A stretch of 64,000 nt of DNA from DAIPKP01 sp964539095 (GCA_964539095.1 CAZIFL010000014.1:6407-70406), one strand, 5' to 3'; positions 32,546-41,843 are shown, counted from the first letter of the stretch. Notes: generated by a model from the sequence alone, not told the origin. Program-made: numbers and translations.

Positions 32546-33880
32546 CTATTCTTCAGAAACAAGACCCTGCAGAAGTGAAAGGGTATTTTCGAAGGGAACA
32601 TGTTCCGCCATACCTTGACGCAGAAAGGCATTCACAGGCTCCACCCAGCGGAGAGCCCAGTCGATTCTGGGGTTGGAGCCTTCTTTATATGCCCCGATGT
32701 TCACCAAGTCACGGGCATCTTCGTAAATGGAGAGAACTTCCCGAACTCTGCGGGCCGCCTCCATCTGGGCTTCCTCGGCGATGAAGGGCATCACGCGGCT
32801 GATGCTGCGGAGCAAATCAATGGCGGGATAGTGATTTCGGGCCGCCAGATCCCGGGAGAGCACCACGTGACCGTCCAGGATACCGCGCACCGCATCCGCC
32901 ACGGGCTCGTTCATATCATCTCCCTCTACAAGCACGGTGTAGAGCCCGGTAATGCTCCCGGTCTCCCCCGCCCCGGAGCGTTCCAGAAGCCTGGGGAGAA
33001 ATGCAAAGACCGAGGGGGTGTATCCCCGGGTGGCGGGGGGTTCCCCCACCGCAAGCCCAACATCACGCTGGGCCAGGGCGATACGGGTGACGGAATCCAT
33101 CATGAGGAGCACCGAGGCCCCCTGATCCCGGAAGTACTCCGCAATGGCTGTGGCGGTGAGAGATGCCTTGAGCCGTACAAGGGGGGGCTGATCCGAGGTG
33201 GCCACAACGACGACGGAGCGTTTGAGCCCCTCTTCTCCGAGATCCCGATCCACGAACTCCCGCACTTCTCGGCCTCGCTCTCCGATGAGAGCGATGATGT
33301 TGATGTCTGCCACGGTGTTCCGGGCCATCATGCCAAGAAGGGTGCTCTTTCCCACACCGGAGCCGGAAAATATCCCCACGCGCTGTCCCTGCCCCAGAGT
33401 GAGAAGACCATCCATGCACTTCACCCCCACCGAGAGGGGGGTTCGGATGAGCTTGCGCCGAAGGGGGTGGGGAGGTTCCGCATAGAGGGGATAGTAGGCA
33501 ACAGTAGCGGCGGGCCCCCCTCCATCCATGGGTCTTCCCATACCATCCAGAATCCTGCCGAGCAGGGCAGAGCCGACATGAACGCCCAGAGGCTTACCCA
33601 TGGCCACCACGTCACATCCTGGACCGATCTCCTGAAGATCCCCCAGAGGCATGAGGAGCACCCGGTCATCCCGGAAGCCCACCACCTCGGCCCGAAGAAT
33701 TTTGTTCTTCCGACGGTAGCGGATTTCGCAAAGATCTCCTACCTGAACATCCGGACCTCGGGATTCGACCACAAGCCCGACAACCTTGGAGACCTTGCCG
33801 TTGATACGTACTCCGTCAAAACCGCGGAGCCGCCCCTCAAGCACCTCCAGAAAATCCGTAGATCTATTCGGCGCCTTCAT
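32546..33880 (-). CDS. fliI: FliI, flagellar type III export ATPase
   Basis: This 444-residue FliI has P-loop GIFSGSGVGKSTLLGMMA, the DSVTRIALAQRDVGLAVGEPP segment split around the catalytic site, and the arginine-finger region GSITGLYTVLVEGDDMNEP. It powers export of rod, hook and filament proteins. The ATG at 33880 has GAGG nine bases upstream and overlaps the end of fliH by 17 bp. A frame start at 33910 is longer but lies inside fliH. Confidence 0.96.
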   Translation of the reverse strand: MKAPNRSTDFLEVLEGRLRGFDGVRINGKVSKVVGLVVESRGPDVQVGDLCEIRYRRKNKILRAEVVGFRDDRVLLMPLGDLQEIGPGCDVVAMGKPLGVHVGSALLGRILDGMGRPMDGGGPAATVAYYPLYAEPPHPLRRKLIRTPLSVGVKCMDGLLTLGQGQRVGIFSGSGVGKSTLLGMMARNTVADINIIALIGERGREVREFVDRDLGEEGLKRSVVVVATSDQPPLVRLKASLTATAIAEYFRDQGASVLLMMDSVTRIALAQRDVGLAVGEPPATRGYTPSVFAFLPRLLERSGAGETGSITGLYTVLVEGDDMNEPVADAVRGILDGHVVLSRDLAARNHYPAIDLLRSISRVMPFIAEEAQMEAARRVREVLSIYEDARDLVNIGAYKEGSNPRIDWALRWVEPVNAFLRQGMAEHVPFENTLSLLQGLVSEE

Positions 33881-34808
33881 TATGGGTTTCCTCTCGGGCT
33901 CCCTCATCAAGAAGCACCTGGTTTACCTCTTCGGCAACCCCTTCGAGCTGGGTCCGCCACCGGGCATCGTAGATCCCCATGCTACTCTCCACAAGGCAGC
34001 TCCCCCGGTCCACCTGGGGATCCTGCAGAAATTCTATGTGCTGAATTCCTCGCAGGATATCGGTGAATTCCTCCTGCCGGTTCGTTACCATCTCCAGATC
34101 AGAGGGGTGCAGGTAGACGACGATACGATCCCGGTCTGTAAGGCGCTGCAAGACCGAGCGAAGGATCTCCATAGCGGTGGCCTCATTCAGGTGGACTTCC
34201 CGCCGGAGCAGATTACCGAGAACAACCTCCCACATGCGGATAAGGCGGTGTTGATTACCTTCCGCAAGAATTTCGAGCTTTTCCTCTATTTTTTTGTACG
34301 TTCCCTCAAGAAGAGTCACCAGTGAGTCAAAGCGTTCCGCATAGAGCTTTCTGGCCTCTTCCAGAGCCTTCTGGCGCCCCTCTTCGTATCCTTTGGTGCG
34401 GCCCTCTTCGAGCCCCTCACTCCGGGCGGTCTGGCGCTCTTTTTCGAGGGTCTGCTCCAGCTCTTCCCGAAGGGATTTTTCCTTGCGCTGAAACTCCTCT
34501 TCCCTCGTGCGCATCATCTCTTCCACATCAAGAACACGCCTTGAAGAGGACTCCGCCCGAGAGGCAAGCTCCCGAATTTTCTTTTCGAGTTCTTCTTTCT
34601 GCTGCCGGAGTTCGCGCATCTCCACCTCGGAGGGAGAGATCTCCTCCGCCCCGGCAGCATCCTCTTTCGCAGACGTTTCGGAAGCTCCTTCGGGGGGAAC
34701 TTTTTCCCGCTCTCCCGTTGGAATAGAGACAGCTCCGGGAATCAGGCGAACCGCTCGGTACAAGCGCCGCCGACGTTCCAGATCAGACAACCAACTCTTC
34801 CTCTCCAC
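33864..34808 (-). CDS. fliH: FliH, regulator of FliI
   Basis: This 314-residue protein is a charged coiled coil over about 60-165 (E, K, R, Q-rich) with a C-terminal FliH/HrpE-like domain (ATAMEILRSVLQRLTDRDRI, HPSDLEMVTNRQEEF). It anchors FliI to the C-ring and export gate. The start is ambiguous: a GTG at 34808 gives this length, whereas a TTG at 34790 has better-spaced GAGG. It overlaps the end of fliG in either case. Confidence 0.92.
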   Translation of the reverse strand: MERKSWLSDLERRRRLYRAVRLIPGAVSIPTGEREKVPPEGASETSAKEDAAGAEEISPSEVEMRELRQQKEELEKKIRELASRAESSSRRVLDVEEMMRTREEEFQRKEKSLREELEQTLEKERQTARSEGLEEGRTKGYEEGRQKALEEARKLYAERFDSLVTLLEGTYKKIEEKLEILAEGNQHRLIRMWEVVLGNLLRREVHLNEATAMEILRSVLQRLTDRDRIVVYLHPSDLEMVTNRQEEFTDILRGIQHIEFLQDPQVDRGSCLVESSMGIYDARWRTQLEGVAEEVNQVLLDEGAREETHNEGAE

Positions 34809-35802
34809 CGCGGGCTATGACGATCTCCCCGGCGTCTTCAAGCTGCCGCACCACGCTGACGATCTTCTGCTGGCACTCTTCCACGTCCCGTACCCGGACG
34901 GGGCCCATAAACTGCATGTCTTCTTCGAGCATTTCCGCCGCACGGCGGGACATGTTCCGGAAAAACTTCTGACGCAGATCCTCGGTGGCTCCCTTGAGAG
35001 CGAGAGAGAGATCCTTTACGTCCACCTCTCGGAGTACTCTCTGGAGAGAGCGATCGTCCAGACTCATGATATCCTCGAAGACGAAGAGACGCCGCTTGAT
35101 CTCTTCTGCAAGATCGGGATCTTTTTCTTCCAGCGACTCCATGATATTGCGCTCGGTTCCCCGGTCCACACGGTTGATAATCTCCACCACCGCATCAATG
35201 CCTCCGGCGGCGGTGAAATCCTGACCAAGGACGCTGCTGAGTTTTCGTTCAAGCACCCGTTCCACCTCCCGCAATACTTCGGGGGTCACCCGGTCCATGG
35301 TGGCGATACGTCGGACCACTTCCCACTGCACGTTGGCCCCAAGGCCTCCCATGATCGCCGCCGCCTGTTCCGGCGAGAGGTACGAAAGAATGAGAGCTAT
35401 CGTTTGGGGATGTTCTCCCTGAATAAAGCTTAAAAGTTGGGAGGCATCGGTATGCCGCATGAAGTCGAAGGGGCGTACCTGAAGGCTCGCAGTGATGCGA
35501 CGCAGAATTTCCTGAGCGCGTTCGGGGCCAAGGGCACTCTCCAGAAGGGTTCGGGCATAGTCCACCCCACCTTGGGTGAGAAACTCCTTGGCCATCAGGA
35601 TCTCCTGAGCCTCCTTCAGGACCGCCGCCTTGGTTTCCGCATCTATTTTGCGAAGATTTGCGATCTCCAGTGTGAGAATCTCAATGACGCTCTCCTCAAG
35701 GTGCTTATAGATCCCCGAGGCGATATCCGGCCCAAGGGCCACGAGAAGTATCGCCGATTTTGTGCGCCCGTCAAGATCTTTTTTACCGCCGGATTTCGCC
35801 AT
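34783..35802 (-). CDS. fliG: FliG, flagellar motor switch/torque protein
   Basis: This 339-residue FliG has the N-terminal domain that binds FliF (KSAILLVALGPDIASGIYKHL), the middle armadillo domain with EHPQTIALILSYLSPEQAA, and the C-terminal torque domain with LSLALKGATEDLRQKFFRNMS and RRAAEML. It contacts the MotA loop to generate torque. The start at 35802 has GGAGG upstream. Confidence 0.97.
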   Translation of the reverse strand: MAKSGGKKDLDGRTKSAILLVALGPDIASGIYKHLEESVIEILTLEIANLRKIDAETKAAVLKEAQEILMAKEFLTQGGVDYARTLLESALGPERAQEILRRITASLQVRPFDFMRHTDASQLLSFIQGEHPQTIALILSYLSPEQAAAIMGGLGANVQWEVVRRIATMDRVTPEVLREVERVLERKLSSVLGQDFTAAGGIDAVVEIINRVDRGTERNIMESLEEKDPDLAEEIKRRLFVFEDIMSLDDRSLQRVLREVDVKDLSLALKGATEDLRQKFFRNMSRRAAEMLEEDMQFMGPVRVRDVEECQQKIVSVVRQLEDAGEIVIARGGEEELVV

Positions 35803-35814
35803 GGCGCAACCTCC

Positions 35815-37374
35815 TTAGTCCTCGTCAAGCCAATTATTGATAAGCAGAGCAACTTCCTCGGGATGCCTCATGGCGTAAGCCTTGAGCTGCTCTTCCAGCA
35901 CCACGATTTCATTATCCCCGAGAAGTTCCGGGTTCTCCATAAGATCCTGAAGCGAGGGGAGAGGAGCCTCCGGAGATCCCATCAGTGCCTGGAGACGCCG
36001 ACGGCGCCGGAGCCACCAGATGGCGGCGAGCACCGCTGCGAGAAGGGCCAGGGCAGAGATGACGAGGATCACGATGAGCTGTTGCCGCCGTTCCGCCTGA
36101 AGCTGGGCGAGCATGGCATCCATGAAGGTGGTGGAGAATCGGATGGGATGAATCACCAGATTGTCTCCTCTGGCGAAATTCAGCCCTATGGCGGCGGAGA
36201 CGGCATCCCGAAGCCCTTCAAGCTCCGGCGGTTCCAGCTCCGCATCCACCAGCACCGAGGCACTTACCCTCCGCACACCCCCTGGGGTATCCACCTGCTC
36301 CTCCTCCCGGGTGGTGATGTCGTAATTGGTTACCGTCTCGGTCTTGCTGTACTCACTATCACCCTGCGTTCCAGGAGGAACCACGTACCCCGGAATGTTG
36401 GTTGTCGTTCCAGGAGGGGCTCCCGGATAGCCTCCAGGCCCCTCGTAGAGTTCTTCCATGTTCTGCTGGCTACGGATAATCCCCTTCCCCGTTTCGGTAG
36501 GGATATACTCCCGGATGCTGCTGCGGCGCTTATCGAAATCCAGCTCCACCCGAACCCGAACTACCGCTTTGCCGGGGCCGAAGACCCGCTCCAGCATGAT
36601 GCGGACCTTACGTTCAAACTCCGCCTCCTGCTGCCGCTCCAGCTCCCGCTGCACCGAGGAGACCCCTCGGCCATCGGCTCCGGTGCCGTAGATGAAATTT
36701 TCATCCCCAATCATGTCGGAGAGCACCGTTCCTGCGGTATCCACCACAGTAATGTTATCCATGAGCAGCCCTTCCACACTTCGGGCCATCAGGTGAACAA
36801 TAGCCTTTACCTGCTCGGGGCCCATGGTTTTTCCCGGCTTAAGCCGCACAAGTACAGAAGCCGTGGAGGGCTGCTGCTGTTCGAGAAAAAGGCGTTGTTC
36901 TGGAATAACGATGTTTACCTTCGCGTACTCCACAGCGTCAATCTCCTGCACTGTCCGGGTAAGCTCTCCCTCCAACGCCCGGAGGTACGCGATCTTCTGT
37001 TGAAAATCGCTCATCCCCATCTTGGAGTCATCGAAGAGTTCGTACCCCACGCTTCCCCCCCGGGGGAGCCCATCTTTTGCAAGGGCAAGACGAGTTTCAT
37101 AGACCGTCTCCCGGGGGACAAGAATGGCGTTGGCTCCGGGATCAATGCGATAGGGAATTTTTTCTTCCTTCAGAATAGCCACAATGGAAGCCTGATCATC
37201 TACATCAAGCTTCGCAAAGAGGGGCTCGTAGGTAGTACGCCCCGCCCAAAAGACAACAAGGAAGAGCGCCCCCAGCACCAATGCTCCCGCTCCGAGAAGA
37301 GAGAGTTTTTGCCAGAGCGCCAATCCCCCTAGAAAGGAGAGGATTTTTCCGAAAATCTCCTTCAGCTTATCCAT
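35815..37374 (-). CDS. fliF: FliF, MS-ring protein
   Basis: This 519-residue FliF has an N-terminal membrane helix (about 20-44), ring-building motifs (with conserved SKMGMSDFQQKIAYLRALEGEL), a periplasmic beta collar, a second membrane helix (LIVILVISALALLAAVLAAIW) and a C-terminal FliG-binding tail (LLINNWLDED). It is the scaffold around which the export gate assembles. It lies 12 bp before fliG. Confidence 0.97.
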   Translation of the reverse strand: MDKLKEIFGKILSFLGGLALWQKLSLLGAGALVLGALFLVVFWAGRTTYEPLFAKLDVDDQASIVAILKEEKIPYRIDPGANAILVPRETVYETRLALAKDGLPRGGSVGYELFDDSKMGMSDFQQKIAYLRALEGELTRTVQEIDAVEYAKVNIVIPEQRLFLEQQQPSTASVLVRLKPGKTMGPEQVKAIVHLMARSVEGLLMDNITVVDTAGTVLSDMIGDENFIYGTGADGRGVSSVQRELERQQEAEFERKVRIMLERVFGPGKAVVRVRVELDFDKRRSSIREYIPTETGKGIIRSQQNMEELYEGPGGYPGAPPGTTTNIPGYVVPPGTQGDSEYSKTETVTNYDITTREEEQVDTPGGVRRVSASVLVDAELEPPELEGLRDAVSAAIGLNFARGDNLVIHPIRFSTTFMDAMLAQLQAERRQQLIVILVISALALLAAVLAAIWWLRRRRRLQALMGSPEAPLPSLQDLMENPELLGDNEIVVLEEQLKAYAMRHPEEVALLINNWLDED

Positions 37375-37404
37375 AAAGCTTTTCTTTCGCTGTCTCCATA
37401 AAGG

Positions 37405-37725
37405 TTATACGGACATTCGTGCGATTTCCTGGTACGCATCCACAAGCTTGTTCCGAATCTCCACCACCAGTTTGAGAGCCAGTTCTGCCTGCGAAACCGC
37501 CGTCACCACCTGGGAAATATCCTCGACATCACCCAGAGCAAGCCTCTGAGTCTCGCGATCTGCGGTCTTATGAAGCGTATTCACCTTTACAAGGCTCTCC
37601 TGAAGAAGAGCGTCAAAAGAAGGAACCTCCCCGGGGAGCCTTTCCGTTGAAAAAACTTTGGGGTCTTGATCCTGCAAAAAGGGCATGGTTCGTTGGTTCA
37701 AATTGATTTGTATATTCTGGCTCAC
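37405..37725 (-). CDS. fliE: FliE, MS-ring/rod adaptor protein
   Basis: This 106-residue FliE ends in the family signature VVTAVSQAELALKLVVEIRN, then KLVDAYQEIARMSV. It connects the MS ring to the rod. The start is a GTG at 37725 with AAGGAGG eight bases upstream. It follows a terminator, so it heads the fliE-fliJ unit. Confidence 0.95.
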   Translation of the reverse strand: MSQNIQINLNQRTMPFLQDQDPKVFSTERLPGEVPSFDALLQESLVKVNTLHKTADRETQRLALGDVEDISQVVTAVSQAELALKLVVEIRNKLVDAYQEIARMSV

Positions 37726-37805
37726 GAAAAGGCCTCCTTAAAAATAGCGTTTCCTGGAAAAAATGGAGATCTTCTTCCCCTACATTACCATACAAGGACA
37801 CCCTG

Positions 37806-37811
37806 ATTATA
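37806..37811 (-). promoter_or_regulatory. Candidate -10 box for the fliE operon
   Basis: The minus strand reads TATAAT, a perfect -10 hexamer, about 80 bp upstream of fliE. A TTGTAA lies upstream but 21 bp away, too far for a standard -35, so the -35 is uncertain. The site lies between the flgC terminator and fliE, where a promoter is expected. Confidence 0.35.
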
Positions 37812-37866
37812 CCCCATGAAACCCAAGGATTGTTACAATATGGCAGAAACTGTCCATGTTGGGGGT

Positions 37867-37898
37867 AAAAAAAAAAGCGCGGGAGAAATCCCCGCACT
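37867..37898 (-). terminator. Intrinsic terminator after flgB-flgC
   Basis: The minus strand reads GTGCGGG-GATTTCT-CCCGCGC followed by ten T, a strong GC stem (one G-T wobble) with a U run. It lies between flgC and fliE and ends the short flgB-flgC transcript at least in part. Confidence 0.8.
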
Positions 37899-37959
37899 CA
37901 TTGTCGTGCACCTTCGCGTTTTAGAAAAGGGACTTTATAATCATGTTTAGAGGCTCCGG

Positions 37960-38379
37960 CTATCCCCGCAACACCTCCAGAGCACTATTCCACATCCCTT
38001 CGGCGGAACTTACCACCGAAAGATTGGCTTCGTAGGCCCTGCTGGCCACCATCATATCCGCCATCTCCCGCACCACATTGACGTTGGGATAGGCCACGTA
38101 CCCCTCCTGATTGGCATCGGGGTGCTCGGGCATGTATTCAAGCCTCGGAGGCAGGGGATCACGCTGAATGGCGGTAACCTTTACCCCACCCGATGCGGAG
38201 TGCGGATCCAGCTCCCGGGCAAGGCGCTCCGCAAAGACAGGCACCCGACGCTGATAGGGGCCTCCTTCTGCTGAACGGGTGGTGTTGACATTCGCCAGAT
38301 TTTCCGAAATGACGTCCATCCAGAGGCGATGGGCGGTAAGAGAGCTTCCCGCAACGTTCATAGAGTGAAAAACGCGCAT
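37960..38379 (-). CDS. flgC: FlgC, proximal rod protein
   Basis: This 139-residue FlgC has the rod-protein N-terminus (SLTAHRLWMDVISENLANVNT) and C-terminus (VREMADMMVASRAYEANLSVV). It forms part of the proximal rod. The start overlaps the flgB stop by one base (TAATG). Confidence 0.95.
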   Translation of the reverse strand: MRVFHSMNVAGSSLTAHRLWMDVISENLANVNTTRSAEGGPYQRRVPVFAERLARELDPHSASGGVKVTAIQRDPLPPRLEYMPEHPDANQEGYVAYPNVNVVREMADMMVASRAYEANLSVVSSAEGMWNSALEVLRG

Positions 38380-38780
38380 TATCTTCCTCCGATAACGGTC
38401 TTGTAGATGCCCGCTTTTTTGGCCAGAAGGCTGTTCATGGCACGGTAGGTCATCCGGGTCTGGGCCATGAGAGCCTCTTCACGTTCGGGGTCCACGTTAT
38501 TTCCATCAAGACGATACACTTCGTCGTAAAGCCGCAGGGTTTCGGGCTCTACATCCGAGACATTGAGAGGGCGCAGGGGGATGTGATTTTCATGGGTTAC
38601 CGCCAGGGGGAGCTTGCTTGGTCCATCCACAAGTTCCCGCAGTTGATCTTCAAAGGCTGTCTCTTTGCGAGCGTAGCGAGGAGTGTTGCCGTTGGCCATA
38701 TTCTCCGCCACAGATTCGAAACGCCGCGCAAGACCCTCCACATCCTTGGTCATAACCTTCCAGGTAAAATCTCCTCGCAC
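38379..38780 (-). CDS. flgB: FlgB, proximal rod protein
   Basis: This 133-residue FlgB has the conserved rod segment FESVAENMANGNTPRYARKE, then a C-terminal helix (EEALMAQTRMTYRAMNSLLAKK). The start is a GTG at 38780 with GGGGG upstream. It is the first gene of the flagellar block and follows the codY terminator. Confidence 0.95.
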   Translation of the reverse strand: MRGDFTWKVMTKDVEGLARRFESVAENMANGNTPRYARKETAFEDQLRELVDGPSKLPLAVTHENHIPLRPLNVSDVEPETLRLYDEVYRLDGNNVDPEREEALMAQTRMTYRAMNSLLAKKAGIYKTVIGGR

Positions 38781-38807
38781 AACGCCACCCCCTTCATAGC
38801 TTTTAAG

Positions 38808-38836
38808 AGTATCGGATACTTGGAGAAAAAAGTAAA
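38808..38836 (-). promoter_or_regulatory. Candidate flgB promoter
   Basis: The minus strand reads TTTACT, 17 bp spacer, GATACT, each four of six matches to sigma-A-type -35/-10. The -35 overlaps the codY terminator stem. The spacing is ideal and it lies 28 bp upstream of flgB. I see no sigma-28 consensus here. Confidence 0.35.
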
Positions 38837-38853
38837 CCCCCCGAAGGGGGTTT
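38824..38853 (-). terminator. Intrinsic terminator after codY
   Basis: The minus strand reads AAACCCCC-TTCG-GGGGGTTT followed by AC and six T. This is a UUCG-loop hairpin with a U run, 30-60 bp past the codY stop. Confidence 0.75.
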
Positions 38854-38882
38854 GGAGGTTCTCAAAATATGGTTGAACCGTT

Positions 38883-39716
38883 CTACTCGTCTCCGAGACC
38901 GAGTTCATCCAGAAAGAGCGGGCTGAGCACCCGGATGTAGGTTCCCTTCATGCCGAGACTTCGGCTTTCGATGATTCCGGCGCTTTCGAGCTTTCGGAGG
39001 GCGTTGACGATGACGCTTCGGGTCACCCCGACCCGATCCGCCACGCGGCTGGCCACAACGACACCTTCGGAACCTCCCAGCTCACGAACGATATGACGTA
39101 CCGACTCCACCTCGGAGTAGGAGAGGGCACGCATGGCCATCTGCACCACCAGGCGCTCCCGGGCACGCTCCTCAATGGAGCGGGTACGCTCGTGAAGGAT
39201 CTCCATCCCTACCACGGTGGAGAGGTACTCCCCCAGCACGAGATCCCTCGTATCGAAGGGCTGGCCAAACCGGGCGAGAATAAGCGTTCCCAAGCGCTCC
39301 GCACCACCGTAGACGGGGATATAGAGCACATGCTTGTTCGAATAGGTACAGGGCTGATCCGAATAGGCACAGAGACCGTGATCCGTATGGTTCAGCACGG
39401 ATTCGTGATACTGGTTGAGCTTCTCCACGTAGGATTCGGGCATACGGTTGTCGGAGAGAAGATCTGCCATGATGGGGCAGTCGTAGGTATTTACCCAGGA
39501 GTAGCCGAGAATTTTGCCATCCCGGTTGATAAGATACACATTGGCCGCCGCAAGATCACAAAGAAGCTTGGAGAGCTTTTGATAATCCGGATTGGGCTGC
39601 TCTTTCCGGCTCTGAAGAGCCCGCCCTACAAGACGAGCCTTTTCCAGAAGGTCCTCCATGGCAGAAGGATTTAATATTTTTGGGCGTGATTCGATCAGTT
39701 CTTTCGGGGTGTTCAT
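38883..39716 (-). CDS. codY: CodY, GTP- and branched-chain-amino-acid-sensing global regulator
   Basis: This 277-residue CodY has an N-terminal GAF-type sensor domain (about 20-180) and a C-terminal winged helix whose DNA-binding stretch (ASRVADRVGVTRSVIVNALR, then KLESAGIIESRSLGMKGTYI) is nearly the Bacillus sequence. CodY represses nutrient-limitation genes when branched-chain amino acids and GTP are plentiful. The ATG at 39716 has GGAGG but 13 bases away; an inner ATG (MEDLLEKARL) has no site. It lies between hslU and flgB, exactly as in Bacillus, and has its own promoter and a CodY-like box. Confidence 0.97.
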   Translation of the reverse strand: MNTPKELIESRPKILNPSAMEDLLEKARLVGRALQSRKEQPNPDYQKLSKLLCDLAAANVYLINRDGKILGYSWVNTYDCPIMADLLSDNRMPESYVEKLNQYHESVLNHTDHGLCAYSDQPCTYSNKHVLYIPVYGGAERLGTLILARFGQPFDTRDLVLGEYLSTVVGMEILHERTRSIEERARERLVVQMAMRALSYSEVESVRHIVRELGGSEGVVVASRVADRVGVTRSVIVNALRKLESAGIIESRSLGMKGTYIRVLSPLFLDELGLGDE

Positions 39717-39793
39717 AATACGTACAGTACCTCCTCGTTATTCCGTTGGAATAATGGCGCTTTCCGACTGTTTACAGACGCTCCTGAATACCA

Positions 39794-39802
39794 ATTCTAC
39801 CA
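39794..39802 (-). promoter_or_regulatory. Candidate codY promoter (extended -10)
   Basis: The minus strand reads TGGTAGAAT, an extended -10 (TGN plus TAGAAT), 78 bp upstream of codY. The -35 region is weak, as is common with extended -10 promoters. Confidence 0.45.
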
Positions 39803-39823
39803 AAAAATTCGAAGCATTGCGAA

Positions 39824-39838
39824 AATTTCTCAAAAATT
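39824..39838 (-). promoter_or_regulatory. CodY-box-like operator upstream of codY
   Basis: AATTTCTCAAAAATT (plus strand) matches the Bacillus CodY box AATTTTCWGAAAATT at 11 of 15 positions, with perfect outer arms. It lies about 25-40 bp upstream of the candidate -10, where bound CodY would interfere with the -35 region. The CodY recognition helix is near-identical to that of Bacillus, so the consensus is a fair guide. Autoregulation is inferred. Confidence 0.4.
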
Positions 39839-39907
39839 GGGGAGATTCCTTCCGAAAACAGCATCCCCATGTTCGAAGCATCAGGACTTCTTGGTAACCT
39901 CCGGTAT

Positions 39908-41311
39908 TTAGAGCAGGTATTTGCGCATGCCTTCGTTTTCCGTGATATCTCCGAAGGTATGCCGCACTTTTTCCGGAGTAATTTGAAGATCCTCCGCGGC
40001 TACCTGGGGAGCCCGGAAATTAAGGTCCTCCAGAAGCAGTTCCATCATGGTGTGAAGCCTCCGGGCGCCGATATTTTCCATCTCCCGGTTCATGGCAGCA
40101 GCATAGCGGGCGATCTCCCGAAGAGCCTCCTCCTGGAACTCCACCACCACACCTTCGGTCTCCAGAAGGGCCTTGTACTGCTTTATAAGGCTATGTTCAG
40201 GTTCTTTGAGAATGCGGAAGAGATCCTCTTCCTGCAGAGAGTTCAGCTCTACCCGGATGGGAAAGCGACCCTGAAGCTCCGGCACCAGATCCGAGGGCTT
40301 TACCTTGTGGAAAGCGCCGGCAGCGATGAAGAGGATGTGATCGGTCTGCACGGGACCGTATTTGGTCTGCACCGAGGTGCCTTCCACGATGGGGAGAAGA
40401 TCCCGCTGCACTCCCTCTCGGCTGACGTCGGGACCGCTCCCCCGCCCCTCGGAAGAAGCTACCTTATCCAGCTCGTCGAGAAAGACGATCCCCTCTTCCT
40501 GAGCCTTTTCAAGAGCTTCCGAGGTGACCGCATCCATATCCACCAGACGCTCCGCCTCTTCCGCCTGAAGGATTCTCCTCGCCTCCCGGATTTTCATCTT
40601 TTTCTTTTTGGTCTTTTTGGGGAGAAGCCCTCCGAGCATTTCGTTAATGCTCATCCCCATCTCGTCCATGCCACCCCCTCCGATAAGAGGGATTCCCATG
40701 CGGGAGCTTTCGGTGATCTGCACCTCCACCTCTCGATCCTCCATCCGACCCGCCTGAAGCATCTCCTTGAGCCGGGCCCGGGTGGAGGCAAACTTCTCGT
40801 CATTCTCAAAGGATGGATCCGCTTCGGGCTCCTCCTCTTCTTCCCCGAAGGAGAAGAAGGAGGGGAGCTTGCGCTTTTTGGGGACCGGTAGAAGGGCATC
40901 CAGGATGCGTTCTTCCGCCATGAGAGCGGCTTCGTCCTGGACCTCCTCCACCTTCCGAGCCTTGACGATCTGCACCGAGGACTCCACAAGATCACGGATC
41001 ATGGACTCTACATCCCGCCCCACGTACCCCACTTCGGTGAATTTGGTGGCTTCCACCTTGCTGAAAGGGGCGTCCACCAACCGGGCAAGACGCCGGGCGA
41101 TCTCTGTCTTTCCCACTCCCGTAGGACCTACCATGATGATATTCCGGGGGGAGATCTCTTTAGCCATCTCCTCGGGGAGGCAACGACGGCGCATACGATT
41201 TCTCAGAGCCACCGCCACCGCTCGTTTGGCCTTCTCCTGGCCTATAACGTACCGATCGAGATAGGCGACGATCTCTTCGGGGAAAAGCCCTTTCTGCGAG
41301 GCAAGAACCAT
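39908..41311 (-). CDS. hslU: HslU (ClpY), ATPase subunit of the HslUV protease
   Basis: This 467-residue AAA+ protein has Walker A VGPTGVGKTEIARRLA, Walker B IVFLDELDKVA, an I-domain insertion, and C-terminal sensor-2 motif NIGARRLHTMMELLL. It unfolds substrates for HslV. The ATG at 41311 has GGAGGT eight bases upstream, just past the hslV stop. A long upstream reading frame within hslV is not coding. Confidence 0.97.
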   Translation of the reverse strand: MVLASQKGLFPEEIVAYLDRYVIGQEKAKRAVAVALRNRMRRRCLPEEMAKEISPRNIIMVGPTGVGKTEIARRLARLVDAPFSKVEATKFTEVGYVGRDVESMIRDLVESSVQIVKARKVEEVQDEAALMAEERILDALLPVPKKRKLPSFFSFGEEEEEPEADPSFENDEKFASTRARLKEMLQAGRMEDREVEVQITESSRMGIPLIGGGGMDEMGMSINEMLGGLLPKKTKKKKMKIREARRILQAEEAERLVDMDAVTSEALEKAQEEGIVFLDELDKVASSEGRGSGPDVSREGVQRDLLPIVEGTSVQTKYGPVQTDHILFIAAGAFHKVKPSDLVPELQGRFPIRVELNSLQEEDLFRILKEPEHSLIKQYKALLETEGVVVEFQEEALREIARYAAAMNREMENIGARRLHTMMELLLEDLNFRAPQVAAEDLQITPEKVRHTFGDITENEGMRKYLL

Positions 41312-41312
41312 G

Positions 41313-41843
41313 CTAGAGCACCTCCAGGGTAATACAGGAATTCGTATAGATACATATCTCCGAGGCAATACCAAGCCCCTTCTGCACGATCTCCTCCGCC
41401 GAGAGGGAGGAGGGAACTTCCAGAAAAGCCCGGGCCGCCGCCAGGGCAAAGCCGGATCCCGAGCCGATGGCTGCGGCATCTCCCTCGGGCTGGAGCACAT
41501 CTCCAGACCCCGAGAGAAGCAGGGTCTGTTCAGAATCCGCCACGAGCATAAGGGCCTCCAGCCTTCGAAGGGCCTTGTCAGAACGCCACTCCCTCACGAG
41601 GGAGATAGAGGCTTTCATGAGATTTCCCGAATGCTCTTCCAGGCTTTTTTCAAAGCGCTCCAGCAGGGTCATGGCATCCGCGGTACTCCCCGCAAAACCC
41701 GCCAGGATATGGTGTTTTCCCAGGCGGCGGACCTTCCGGGCATTTCCCTTGATGATCTGCTGGCCCAATGTCACCTGTCCGTCCGCTCCGAGAGCCACTT
41801 TTCCGTCTTTGCGCACACAGAGAACGGTGGTTCCTTTAAACAT
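41313..41843 (-). CDS. hslV: HslV (ClpQ), protease subunit of HslUV
   Basis: This 176-residue N-terminal-nucleophile protease has a short propeptide MFKG, after which Thr5 becomes the catalytic residue of TTVLCVRKDGKVALGADGQV. It has a Thr rather than the Ser of Bacillus ClpQ. The ATG at 41843 has GGAGGT seven bases upstream. It overlaps the end of xerC and is followed by hslU. Confidence 0.97.
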   Translation of the reverse strand: MFKGTTVLCVRKDGKVALGADGQVTLGQQIIKGNARKVRRLGKHHILAGFAGSTADAMTLLERFEKSLEEHSGNLMKASISLVREWRSDKALRRLEALMLVADSEQTLLLSGSGDVLQPEGDAAAIGSGSGFALAAARAFLEVPSSLSAEEIVQKGLGIASEICIYTNSCITLEVL

